Source: CAUUGB01 sp963544615
GTDB taxonomy: Bacteria; Patescibacteriota; Microgenomatia; UBA1400; PJMF01
Direction of reading: 5' to 3'
Assembly (NCBI GenBank): GCA_963544615.1
Contig: CAUUGB010000024.1
Coordinates: 1-13,435 of the forward strand
Length of the DNA stretch: 13,435 nucleotides
Under the pieces are notes generated by a model that did no database searches, was not told where the DNA came from, and saw nothing but the letters and a program-made list of their open reading frames with translations. A program made the translations under genes and the position numbers. Below, in pieces: positions 6,067 through 13,435 of this stretch; within the stretch, counting starts at the first letter, position 1, and each line of letters opens with the position of its first letter.

Positions 6067-8451
6067 ATGTCAGATAATTTTGTGGTTGACGAACACAATA
6101 ACAATCAGTTTATCGGTCAAAATCAAACTGCTACTGGGAGTGGTAAACTCAGCAGCAAACACTTACTTGATGCTTACTTGAAAAACAAAAACCCTCAACA
6201 CAACCCCAATACTAATCCTAGTGCTTTTAGCAGCACCAATCAATCTCCTACCACCCCTACTACTCCTTCTGTTGAAAACAGTGAAGAAAGTAAGAATAAT
6301 AATAGTAGTACCACCAATAGTACTAACTACCATCAATCAGCTAATAGATCGCGAGTAAAAGAACTCGGTAGCATTGAAGCAATTCTTAAAGGCCGCCCTG
6401 CTGTCGACACCCCAACTGCCACCAATCCCACTAGCATCTATCAAGAAAGTAACCTGTTTCCTCATCAGCACAAAGATAGCGACCATACTACTGCAACTTC
6501 GTCTCCCCCACCTCATAGTAATCTCAGCTTAATGGCATTGGCGGTTTTTGGTGCTGGAGCGGTAGTTTTTGGGATTACGCAGTTTATTAAACAAGCTACG
6601 CCTAATTATGCTGCTTCTGATAACCTCAATCTTCCCGCCACCCCTCAGGCTCCTATTGTGCAAGCGCCACAAATTATGGCTTTTCAAGGGCGCCTGCTGG
6701 GAGTGCGTCCTGACCCGGTGGATAATACTTATAAAGTTAAGTTGCGCTTTAAGATGTACAATGTGGAAACTTCTGGCGCTCCTGTTTGGGACAGCAATGA
6801 TTGCTATCCTATTGTTCTTAATGCGGCGCAAATTTTTAATGTGAATTTAGGTGGTAATAACAGTGGCGGACATGCTTACAATTGTGGTCCGCCTTTGGGA
6901 GATATTTTTGCCCACAACGCTAGTATTTGGCTGGAAATTATTGCCAACGGCGAAGTTCTCTCACCACGTCAAGTAGTTAAATCTGTGCCTTATGCTCTCA
7001 ATGCCGCTTCCCTGCAAGGTTTACACGCCAGCGCTAGTGCCACCGCCAATACTATCCCCGTGTTAGATCAATTTGGCAATTTAAATTTTAACTCCCCTGC
7101 TACTGCCATTACTAATACTGGTGATTTATATCTCTTGCCTGCTTCTGGAAAAATGCATATTGGCAGTGACCAACATCCCACTGATTTACACCTTACTGGC
7201 AATGCTACAGTTTCTGGCACTCTACAAGCGGCAGCTATTAGCGTTGGAGATAATGGCCTTAAACTACAAACCGCTCTAGGACAACAACTCTGGGAAATTG
7301 CTGCCAATGGTAATTTGGGTTTAGGCACCACCAATGCAAGCCAAAAAATTACTCTTGGCAAAAGTCATAATTTGGCTTTTGAAATTAATCACGATCAACC
7401 CAACTGGCGTTGGAGTATCCCTAATCTCAGTGCTAATGGTAATGGCAATTTGTCTGCGGGCGACTATTATTACCGCTTTACCTGCATTAATGAACAAAAT
7501 AAAGAAAGTCTGCCTAGTAGAGCCGTAAAAATTACCCACAGCAATAGCACTCAAACAGAAATTAATAATTTACCAGAAAAAAGCACTGACTGCCGCAGTG
7601 TTAATATTTATCGCACTGCTTTAGGCAGTCAAGCTTATTATTTGGTGGCTAGTAAAACTCCAGACGGCAGCAATTATATCGATAATCTCTCCAATACCAC
7701 CTTACAATTAAACCAATCGCTACCTTTAGCTGGTATTTATGCGGGCAAATATTTAGCAGTGCAATTTGGCAGTGACGGCTCACTCCTCACTAATCAGCGC
7801 TTTAATGCTGCCACTCATGCCGACAATCAAGGTCTGCGACTTCCCACTTATGCTGGTACTCCCACTCCTAAACAAGGTCAAGAGGTGGGCGATATTGTCT
7901 ACGATAGCACTAATGCCATTTTATACCTCTATAATGGGAGCAATTTTGTACCTTTAACCAGTAATAATTCCTATTGTCAAGGCAATAATTGTCAAGTTGG
8001 CATGGAACCAGAATATGCTGGGGCGATTATGACCATTAGCACCCAAAGTCAAATTGAAGGCAAATCACAAAACGGCAAAAACTATTATAGTATTCGCTCC
8101 AACACTAGCAGTGAGAATACTATTGTGGTTAACTACACCATTCCAGCTAATTTCAAAGCTTGGCATGCCCAAAAAGGCATTAGCTTAGATTTTGCTACTG
8201 CTGGCAATGATGGCAGCAGTAGCAAAGTAAATGTGACGGTGAGCAACAGCACCAATAATAACTCGCCTATTGCTCATCTCAACTTATATTCTCAAACTCA
8301 CAACGAGTGGAGACAAGATTATTTTACCGCTGATGAGCTCAACAAGCTTAATTTTAAGGCTGGCAATACCCTAACTTTTACCATCACCACTCAAGACGAC
8401 AACGAAGAAGTTAAAATTGGGCGCTTGTTATTTAACTACCTTACTAACTAA
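6067..8451 (+). CDS. Single-pass surface protein with tail-fibre-like and beta-sandwich domains (probable adhesin)
   Basis: Numbering from the ATG at 6055 (798 residues; 794 from 6067): residues 1-155 are a disordered Asn/Ser/Thr/Pro-rich cytoplasmic part with two less disordered patches (KHLLDAYLKNK, 35-45; VKELGSIEAILKGRP, 101-115). One membrane helix spans about 157-178. Outside, a domain at about 206-322 starts with AFQGRLLG and ends with LSPRQVVKSVPYALNA, a pattern common in bacterial surface and tail-fibre proteins. About 340-440 holds fibre-like segments (NTGDLYLLPASGKMHIG, GNATVSGTLQ). About 465-550 resembles a fibronectin-like module (GDYYYRFTCINEQNKESLPS, NIYRT, YYLVASKT). A C-terminal beta-sandwich (about 655-798) ends with VKIGRLLFNYLT, possibly carbohydrate-binding. 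No cleavable signal peptide or C-terminal LPxTG anchor is present; the internal helix is the anchor. The secretion-type ATPase gene follows 26 bases later. A role in host attachment is inference. Confidence 0.8.
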   Translation: MSDNFVVDEHNNNQFIGQNQTATGSGKLSSKHLLDAYLKNKNPQHNPNTNPSAFSSTNQSPTTPTTPSVENSEESKNNNSSTTNSTNYHQSANRSRVKELGSIEAILKGRPAVDTPTATNPTSIYQESNLFPHQHKDSDHTTATSSPPPHSNLSLMALAVFGAGAVVFGITQFIKQATPNYAASDNLNLPATPQAPIVQAPQIMAFQGRLLGVRPDPVDNTYKVKLRFKMYNVETSGAPVWDSNDCYPIVLNAAQIFNVNLGGNNSGGHAYNCGPPLGDIFAHNASIWLEIIANGEVLSPRQVVKSVPYALNAASLQGLHASASATANTIPVLDQFGNLNFNSPATAITNTGDLYLLPASGKMHIGSDQHPTDLHLTGNATVSGTLQAAAISVGDNGLKLQTALGQQLWEIAANGNLGLGTTNASQKITLGKSHNLAFEINHDQPNWRWSIPNLSANGNGNLSAGDYYYRFTCINEQNKESLPSRAVKITHSNSTQTEINNLPEKSTDCRSVNIYRTALGSQAYYLVASKTPDGSNYIDNLSNTTLQLNQSLPLAGIYAGKYLAVQFGSDGSLLTNQRFNAATHADNQGLRLPTYAGTPTPKQGQEVGDIVYDSTNAILYLYNGSNFVPLTSNNSYCQGNNCQVGMEPEYAGAIMTISTQSQIEGKSQNGKNYYSIRSNTSSENTIVVNYTIPANFKAWHAQKGISLDFATAGNDGSSSKVNVTVSNSTNNNSPIAHLNLYSQTHNEWRQDYFTADELNKLNFKAGNTLTFTITTQDDNEEVKIGRLLFNYLTN

Positions 8452-8462
8452 AAGTTTTTGCC

Positions 8463-8471
8463 TGTTATAAT
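8463..8471 (+). promoter_or_regulatory. Extended -10 promoter of the ATPase gene
   Basis: TGTTATAAT (TGn plus perfect TATAAT at 8466-8471) is followed by 6 bases and then the ATG at 8478. The -35 region is not consensus. The ATPase can thus be expressed apart from the upstream fibre gene, again with a predicted leaderless mRNA; read-through from the fibre gene is also possible, as no terminator lies between them. Confidence 0.6.
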
Positions 8472-8477
8472 AGATTT

Positions 8478-10910
8478 ATGCAAAAGCATACCCTTTTAGA
8501 GGTGCGCACTGGTCGTGATTGCCAAAAAGGCGCTGAGGCAATGAGCGAGCTGCTCTCTTCTCTGCCCTGTTTACATTCGGGTTTTATTGCTTGCCTACTG
8601 GCTCAAAGTGAAATTGTCAGTTTTGAAATTGTCTTAGAAAATCAAAACGTCACTTTTTTTATTTACTCCCCCAATCGTCTAGTCGAAACTTTCAAAGGAT
8701 TGCTAGGAGCACATTACCCTGAAGCCAGTGTGACTCCGCTACCAAATGAAGACCCTCTCACTCATTTTCAAGCTGCAGCAATCACTCACTATCAAAACCA
8801 AGGTCTTTATGTAGGCTATAATTATTTTTCCCTAGAAAGAGATAGCTATTATCCTCTCAAAGACTATCGAGATTTCAAAGACAGTGATTGTCTCGCTCCG
8901 CTGCTTTCGCATTTATCTCAAGCAGCTCAAGGAGAAAAAGTCATAGTACAATATTTGCTCACTCCTGCTACCGATAGCTGGAAAACTCCTGGCATCAAAA
9001 TGCTCACTCCAGACAGTGAAGGCAAACTCAGTATTGACGCTAATGCCAAAGCTTTAATAGAAAAAAAACTTCAAGAAAAAGGTTTTTTTATTAACCTTAA
9101 TGTGGCCACCTTAGTAAAAAATCGAGAAAGAAGTGAATTTTTTTTAGAAAACATTATGAGTGCTCTGGCCAATTTACAAAAAGATGGCAGCAATGCGCTC
9201 AAACGTCACCAACCACTCCTGCCCAAAAGACGCCTGCAGGCCATGGTCAACAGACAATTAATTAACTCCAGTGGCTTTTACTTAAATACCAGCGAACTCG
9301 CCAGTCTTTACCACTTTCCCAATCAAAAAGTAGCCACCATTCCCAATTTAGCTTGGGGAAAAAATTTACTCGGTGAACCACCAGTAAATTTGCCCATTGT
9401 CCGCAAAGAATATTCCCCAGAGATTAAAAAAGAAATTAATGTGTTTGCCGAAACTTTATATAAAAACGAAATTAATCGCTACGGCATTCGTCGCGCTGAC
9501 CGACGCCGACACATGTATGTCATCGGTAAAACCGGCACCGGCAAATCTACCATGCTGGCTAACATGGCCATCAATGACCTGCGCAATAATGAAGGGATTT
9601 GTTTTATTGATCCGCATGGAGACGCCATTGATATTCTCCTCAACTACATTCCCTCTAGCCGGATTAATGATGTAGTTTTTTTTAATCCTGCTGACGGCGA
9701 GCGAACCGTGAAAATCAATCTCTTTGAGGGTGACAACATTGAACACCGAGAATTAATTGCCTCAGGCATTGTGGCCATTTTCCAAAAACTCTACTCTTAT
9801 TCTTGGGGGCCGCGCCTAGAACATTTTTTGCGCAATGCTCTACTCACCTTACTGCAAATGGAAAATGCTCGTCTTTCTGACATCATTCAATTATTTACCG
9901 AAAAAGAATTTCGCCAAAAAGTCATTGCTCAAATTAATGACCCAGTGATTAAAAGTTTTTGGCTGGGCGAATTTGAACCCTTACAAGACCGAATGAAAAA
10001 CGAAGCTGTTGCTCCTATTCTTAACAAGGTGGGACAATTTGTCTCCTCTCCCCTAGTCCGCAACGTAGTTAATGCCGATAAATCGTCATTTTCTATTGAG
10101 CAAATTATGAATGAGGGCAAAATTCTTTTGGTTAATTTATCTCAAGGTCTTTTAGGCGAAGACAATGCCACTCTTTTAGGTGCTATGCTGATTACCAAAA
10201 TTCAATTAGCGGCAATGGCTAGAGTGCATATTCCAGAGGAACAACGACGTGATTTTTATCTTTACGTTGATGAGTTTCAAAACTTTGCCACCACTTCATT
10301 TAATAAAATTCTTTCCGAAGCGCGCAAGTATCGACTTAATTTAATTCTTGCCAATCAATATATTGCCCAAATCCCCGAAGAAGTGCAAAAAGCAATTTTT
10401 GGCAATTGTGGTAGTATTGTTAGTTTTGTGATGGGCTCAGAAGATGCCCAAGTTTTCTCCAGAGAATACGGAGAAAAATATACTTATGATGATTTAGTCT
10501 CTCTTAATCGTCATCAAATTATCAATCGCATTTCCATTGATAATATTCTCTCTCACCCCTTCCCTGCTTACACTCTACCCTTAGCAGCCGTAGCTAATCA
10601 CAACCGCCAAAAAGTTATTCGCGTTTCGCGCGAACGCTATGCCACTAAAAAAGACATGGCTGCTCCCAAATCTAGTTTAGCCGCAAGCACCACTCACCCC
10701 AGCAGCAAACCTCGCCCTAAATTTAACTCCCATCAACAACCTCAACAAACCTCAACCAATAAACGCCAGCTGCAAGAGACCACCTCTAAACCGCCATCAC
10801 CATCACCAAAACAAACTGTCTCCAAAAAGCCACCATATCAACCACAACAACACTCACACCAATCCCAACAACAGAATAAAAAATCTTTGCCACCTCGAAG
10901 TGCTAAATAA
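8478..10910 (+). CDS. VirD4/TraG-type secretion or DNA-transfer ATPase
   Basis: This 810-residue protein belongs to the conjugation/type IV secretion coupling ATPase superfamily (HerA-FtsK-like fold). Walker A is GKTGTGKS (350-357), Walker B is GICFIDPHGD with Asp378, and a second acidic motif is YLYVDEFQNFAT (Asp598-Glu599), followed by ILANQYIAQI. The N-terminal 340 residues are unlike the membrane region of classical VirD4: I see no membrane helix, so membrane contact must come through a partner. The last ~80 residues are a disordered, basic Pro/Gln/Ser/Lys tail. The start is set by an extended -10 box 6 bases upstream; no ribosome binding site is visible. It directly follows the surface-fibre gene, suggesting a link to surface assembly, type IV secretion or DNA transfer. 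No relaxase or other T4SS gene is in the window, so which of these it serves is open. Confidence 0.85.
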   Translation: MQKHTLLEVRTGRDCQKGAEAMSELLSSLPCLHSGFIACLLAQSEIVSFEIVLENQNVTFFIYSPNRLVETFKGLLGAHYPEASVTPLPNEDPLTHFQAAAITHYQNQGLYVGYNYFSLERDSYYPLKDYRDFKDSDCLAPLLSHLSQAAQGEKVIVQYLLTPATDSWKTPGIKMLTPDSEGKLSIDANAKALIEKKLQEKGFFINLNVATLVKNRERSEFFLENIMSALANLQKDGSNALKRHQPLLPKRRLQAMVNRQLINSSGFYLNTSELASLYHFPNQKVATIPNLAWGKNLLGEPPVNLPIVRKEYSPEIKKEINVFAETLYKNEINRYGIRRADRRRHMYVIGKTGTGKSTMLANMAINDLRNNEGICFIDPHGDAIDILLNYIPSSRINDVVFFNPADGERTVKINLFEGDNIEHRELIASGIVAIFQKLYSYSWGPRLEHFLRNALLTLLQMENARLSDIIQLFTEKEFRQKVIAQINDPVIKSFWLGEFEPLQDRMKNEAVAPILNKVGQFVSSPLVRNVVNADKSSFSIEQIMNEGKILLVNLSQGLLGEDNATLLGAMLITKIQLAAMARVHIPEEQRRDFYLYVDEFQNFATTSFNKILSEARKYRLNLILANQYIAQIPEEVQKAIFGNCGSIVSFVMGSEDAQVFSREYGEKYTYDDLVSLNRHQIINRISIDNILSHPFPAYTLPLAAVANHNRQKVIRVSRERYATKKDMAAPKSSLAASTTHPSSKPRPKFNSHQQPQQTSTNKRQLQETTSKPPSPSPKQTVSKKPPYQPQQHSHQSQQQNKKSLPPRSAK

Positions 10911-12300
10911 TTTGCAACTGCTCAAGTAAATCTTTAACTCGCCGCTGAGCGGGATAAGCATAAACCTGCTGATAACCCAAGCGCTTGGCTTCTTTAATGC
11001 GCCGCTCCAATGAACTCACTGCTCTGATTTCTCCCATCAAACCTACCTCGCCAATGAAGACTGTTTTTGCTGGTAAGGGTTTTTCTTTTAGAGAAGACGC
11101 TAAAGCTAGCGCTAATCCTAAATCAATCCCAGCTTCTTGAATTTTCATCCCCCCCACCACAGAGAGAAAAATGTCGGCTGTGCCCAGGGGCAAATGACAG
11201 TGCTTACCCAAAACTGCCGCCAACACTTGTACTCGCGACAAATCAATGCCTCTACCCACTCGTCGCGGCATTGCTAGTTGTGATGGAGTCACTAAAGCTT
11301 GTACTTCAGTGAGTAGCGCTCTAGTACCTTCTAAAATACACACCACCCCACTACCTGGAACTCCAGTTTGACTCTCTTGCAAAAAGTATTCGCTGGGATT
11401 GGCCACCTCACTCATGCCCAATTCATTCATTTTGAATACACCTACCTCATCACTAGCACCAAAGCGATTTTTTAATACCCGCAAAAACCGCAACTCCCCT
11501 GAACGCTCACCTTCCAAAGCAAAAATTGCGTCTACTAAATGTTCTAAAACTTTCGGTCCTGCCAATCCTCCATCTTTAGTGACATGCCCAATTAAAAATG
11601 TGGGAATATGCAAGCTCTTCACCGTTTGCACCACCCGTTCCACACATTCTTTAATTTGCCCCAACCCACCAGCTTGCCCCAAAAGATCTTGTGTTTTTAA
11701 AGTTTGAATTGAATCCACAATCAATAAAGCTGGTGGTAACTTTTTTATAGCAGCTGTTAATAAGTCAACGTCACCACTGGTAAAATAGTCCAAAGGTAAG
11801 TCGGCCAAATTAATGTCTTTAGGGAGTAGTCGTCGCAGGCGAATGTTAATTTGTGCCGGACTTTCTTCACCGCACAAATATAAAATTCGCGCAGAATTGA
11901 CGGAATGTTGGAGTTTTGTTTGCTGTAGATATTTTGTGCTCAAATTAATCAGCACTTGAGTAAGTAGAGTTGACTTGCCAATTCCTGGCTCACCCCCAAT
12001 TAAAACCACACTACCACGCACCATTCCCGCCACCCCATTTTCGCTCCTACCTAAGCAGCGGTCTAATTCACCAATTCCTGTAGTAAAACGACCGAAATCA
12101 AGCTGCAAGTCTTGACTCGCTTTTATTGAAGTAATTGCGCTATTAATTTGCAGTGAACTCACTGGGGCAAATGATTTTTTCTCGGCAATTTGTTCGGCAA
12201 TAGTTTGCCATTGACCACAACTGTCACAACGTCCTTGCCAACGAGGATAATGGCGCCCACAATTTTGACATACATAAATTATTTTTGCTTTTTCTGCCAT
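10903..12300 (-). CDS. radA: DNA repair protein RadA (Sms)
   Basis: RadA is a RecA-like hexameric helicase that drives branch migration in homologous recombination. From the ATG at 12300 the product has 465 residues and the full family layout: a C4 zinc finger (Cys11, Cys14, Cys25, Cys28 in CQNCGRHYPRWQGRCDSC), Walker A GEPGIGKST (103-111), Walker B LLIVDSIQT (Asp196), the RadA signature KNRFG (277-281), and a C-terminal Lon-protease-like domain without need for protease activity. It appears intact. An in-frame TTG at 12318 would add six residues and lies 11 bases after a purine run (GGAGGAGAGG), so it is a real alternative start; the ATG matches where RadA proteins usually begin. The 3' end overlaps that of the convergent ATPase gene by 8 bp. 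A nucleotidyltransferase gene lies 95 bases upstream on the same strand. Confidence 0.96.
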   Translation of the reverse strand: MAEKAKIIYVCQNCGRHYPRWQGRCDSCGQWQTIAEQIAEKKSFAPVSSLQINSAITSIKASQDLQLDFGRFTTGIGELDRCLGRSENGVAGMVRGSVVLIGGEPGIGKSTLLTQVLINLSTKYLQQTKLQHSVNSARILYLCGEESPAQINIRLRRLLPKDINLADLPLDYFTSGDVDLLTAAIKKLPPALLIVDSIQTLKTQDLLGQAGGLGQIKECVERVVQTVKSLHIPTFLIGHVTKDGGLAGPKVLEHLVDAIFALEGERSGELRFLRVLKNRFGASDEVGVFKMNELGMSEVANPSEYFLQESQTGVPGSGVVCILEGTRALLTEVQALVTPSQLAMPRRVGRGIDLSRVQVLAAVLGKHCHLPLGTADIFLSVVGGMKIQEAGIDLGLALALASSLKEKPLPAKTVFIGEVGLMGEIRAVSSLERRIKEAKRLGYQQVYAYPAQRRVKDLLEQLQII

Positions 12301-12329
12301 AATATTTAATTTTCTCAATATTGTTTGTA

Positions 12330-12339
12330 CCTCTCCTCC
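12330..12339 (-). promoter_or_regulatory. Shine-Dalgarno-like run upstream of radA
   Basis: The minus strand reads GGAGGAGAGG, the only strong Shine-Dalgarno-like sequence noted in the window. It is 11 bases before TTG 12318 and 29 bases before ATG 12300, so if functional it favours the TTG start of radA. Confidence 0.4.
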
Positions 12340-12395
12340 ATTTGTCCATCATCAACGGTGAGTGCAAATAATCACAGCAAAATATGACAAAATTA

Positions 12396-13046
12396 TTAAT
12401 CCCTAATTAAAGGATGGAAAAAAATTTGCTGTGGGGTGACCACTTCACGAGTTTGATGTCCGCGCTGATATAGCCATTGCCCATAAAATAAAAATTTTTC
12501 CCACCAGTCTCCTAAAATGCCCGATATTAATTTACTTTTTTCTGGCACTTTTACTGCAGTAAGCATCGCTGGTAATAAAATATTTTTTTGCGACCGATAA
12601 TTATTAGCTAAAATCTTCTTTATCCACCCCCGATTGACCGCCAACAAACGGACAAAAATTTTTTCTGGATCATAAAGGGGACGCAGCCGCAACAATTGCC
12701 AAGCACCAAACTCTGAGCGTTTAATAGTAGGAACCAGCAAAGCCCTCTCGTCTAAAAATAAATTTAGGCACCAACTATCACGCTCACTGCCAAAACGCCG
12801 TTTTTTGCCCATTTTAATCGCTCGCCAATAACAGCCCCAACGAACAGTAAACACTCGCCTAGCAGAGGTAACAATTAAATAGTCCAAGTCATCATCAACA
12901 CCAACATCTCCCCAAGCCACTGAACCCGTTAAGCCAATTGCCTTTATCTCTGGAACATGAGTAAGCAAATCTTTAGCCCCAGCCACAGCTAGGTCAATTT
13001 TATACTGCCACAGCCCCGAGGGAACCTGACGGCTTTTACTTCTCAT
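12396..13046 (-). CDS. Pol-beta-superfamily nucleotidyltransferase
   Basis: In 216 residues, LTGSVAWGDVGVDDDLDYLIV (about 39-59) carries the GS helix (Gly41-Ser42) and the paired catalytic acids at Asp53 and Asp55, with the spacing of the DNA polymerase-beta-like nucleotidyltransferase fold. Further on, SWCLNLFLDERALLVP and LLRLRPLYDPEKIFVRLLAVNRGWIKKIL resemble a stand-alone bacterial family with a helical C-terminal half. A third acidic ligand is not clearly visible: the expected strand reads CLNLF. The substrate is unknown; transfer of a nucleotide to a small molecule, RNA or protein is possible. The ATG at 13046 overlaps the end of the upstream gene by 11 bases, so the two are probably co-translated. 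No toxin-antitoxin partner (HEPN-like) is visible. Confidence 0.8.
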   Translation of the reverse strand: MRSKSRQVPSGLWQYKIDLAVAGAKDLLTHVPEIKAIGLTGSVAWGDVGVDDDLDYLIVTSARRVFTVRWGCYWRAIKMGKKRRFGSERDSWCLNLFLDERALLVPTIKRSEFGAWQLLRLRPLYDPEKIFVRLLAVNRGWIKKILANNYRSQKNILLPAMLTAVKVPEKSKLISGILGDWWEKFLFYGQWLYQRGHQTREVVTPQQIFFHPLIRD

Positions 13047-13435
13047 TGTTTTGGCTCGATAAATAATGGTACTCCGCTAAAGTTTCGCCCCATTTGTTAT
13101 TAAACGCTTTTTCATTATTAATGGCGGCTAAAATCTGCTGATCATCTTGAGAATCAGTTAATGCCTGCTCTAAAGAAAGGCGCAGCATTTTCCCCATTGT
13201 TTCATTAATCCCATGGTCAAAGGTTTTATCATTCAAAGGAAAACCTACTGCTTTATTAGCATTCACTAAATAAGCATGCACATAGTGGTCACTCGCAAGT
13301 TTATCCGCTAGAGTTTTTTTAGGATATATTTCTCCAAAATCGCGACTCACACTTTGCTCATAATTGAGTTTTTCTAGTACTTCATCGCGCGAAAAGTATT
13401 GCAACAGTCGCCACGCTGCATCCTGATAAGCGGTA
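13036..13435 (-). CDS. C-terminal part of a probable extracellular solute-binding protein (5' end outside the window)
   Basis: The frame is open to the right edge, so only the last ~133 residues are seen; an internal TTG at 13404 is not a likely start. The visible part begins TAYQDAAWRLLQYFSRDEVLEKL, which resembles the AAW-F-x-YLxSxEVxxKL helix near the C-terminus of ABC-transporter solute-binding proteins, here followed by charged helical sequence (GEIYPKKTLADKL; TFDHGINETM; LEQAL). If right, the whole protein would be a lipoprotein capturing sugars or other solutes at the surface, with transporter genes off the window. The match is by pattern only, since the diagnostic N-terminal part is missing. 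It overlaps the nucleotidyltransferase gene by 11 bases. Confidence 0.5.
   Translation of the reverse strand, partial: TAYQDAAWRLLQYFSRDEVLEKLNYEQSVSRDFGEIYPKKTLADKLASDHYVHAYLVNANKAVGFPLNDKTFDHGINETMGKMLRLSLEQALTDSQDDQQILAAINNEKAFNNKWGETLAEYHYLSSQNNEK

Noticed and set aside
6622..6660. LPATP in the surface protein as a sortase LPxTG-type signal
   Set aside because: It follows the internal membrane helix instead of preceding a C-terminal helix and basic tail, so it is not a sorting signal.
1..13435. Alternative genetic code with UGA as Gly or Trp
   Set aside because: UGA ends two genes at sensible positions (353 and 4143) and no gene has in-frame UGA within conserved domains apart from the broken left edge.
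1..13435. CRISPR array, tRNA or rRNA
   Set aside because: No regularly spaced repeats, cloverleaf or rRNA-like segments were seen on either strand by eye.

Overview
The window looks like part of a small-genome, host-associated bacterium of the Candidate Phyla Radiation (Patescibacteria) type. This is inferred from gene content and signals, not from a marker gene. The supporting points are a VirD4/TraG-type ATPase with a disordered basic tail next to a one-pass fibre-like surface protein, a divergent membrane sortase, start codons placed a few bases after -10 boxes, and mostly unfamiliar surface or peptidase-like proteins. UGA is used as a stop (353, 4143), so the code is standard and the UGA-Gly lineages are excluded. 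No rRNA, tRNA, IS or CRISPR was seen.

Layout. 1-353 (+): the C-terminal SPASM part of a radical-SAM enzyme, probably broken by two small frameshifts near the left edge and followed by a terminator. 378-1034 (-): an HExxH zinc-peptidase-like protein with a well-formed promoter. 1059-1266: a gap with a near-perfect 18-bp-arm inverted repeat. 1267-4553 (-): a cassette reading umuD-like, large unknown disordered protein, umuC. The UmuD-like protein aligns with UmuD but has Cys at the catalytic Ser and Ala at the catalytic Lys. umuD and umuC carry nearly the same 15-base promoter core directly before their start codons. 4673-5527 (-): a membrane sortase. 5528-6066: an AT-rich divergent spacer with a candidate ~107-nt small RNA (own promoter, two hairpins, T run) and the promoter of the next gene. 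6067-10910 (+): a single-pass surface fibre/adhesin protein and then the T4SS-type ATPase, which has its own extended -10 promoter. 10903-13435 (-): radA (3' end overlapping the ATPase gene by 8 bp), a nucleotidyltransferase, and the C-terminal part of a probable extracellular solute-binding protein running off the right edge.

How the genes may work together. The sortase, surface fibre and ATPase form a plausible cell-surface/secretion neighbourhood. umuC with the UmuD-like protein is an error-prone translesion polymerase cassette, with an unknown protein inserted between its two parts and a second repair protein (RadA) nearby. The most unusual points are the apparently protease-dead UmuD-like protein with its unknown partner, the candidate small RNA, and the repeated placement of -10 boxes 5-9 bases before start codons, which predicts leaderless or near-leaderless mRNAs.
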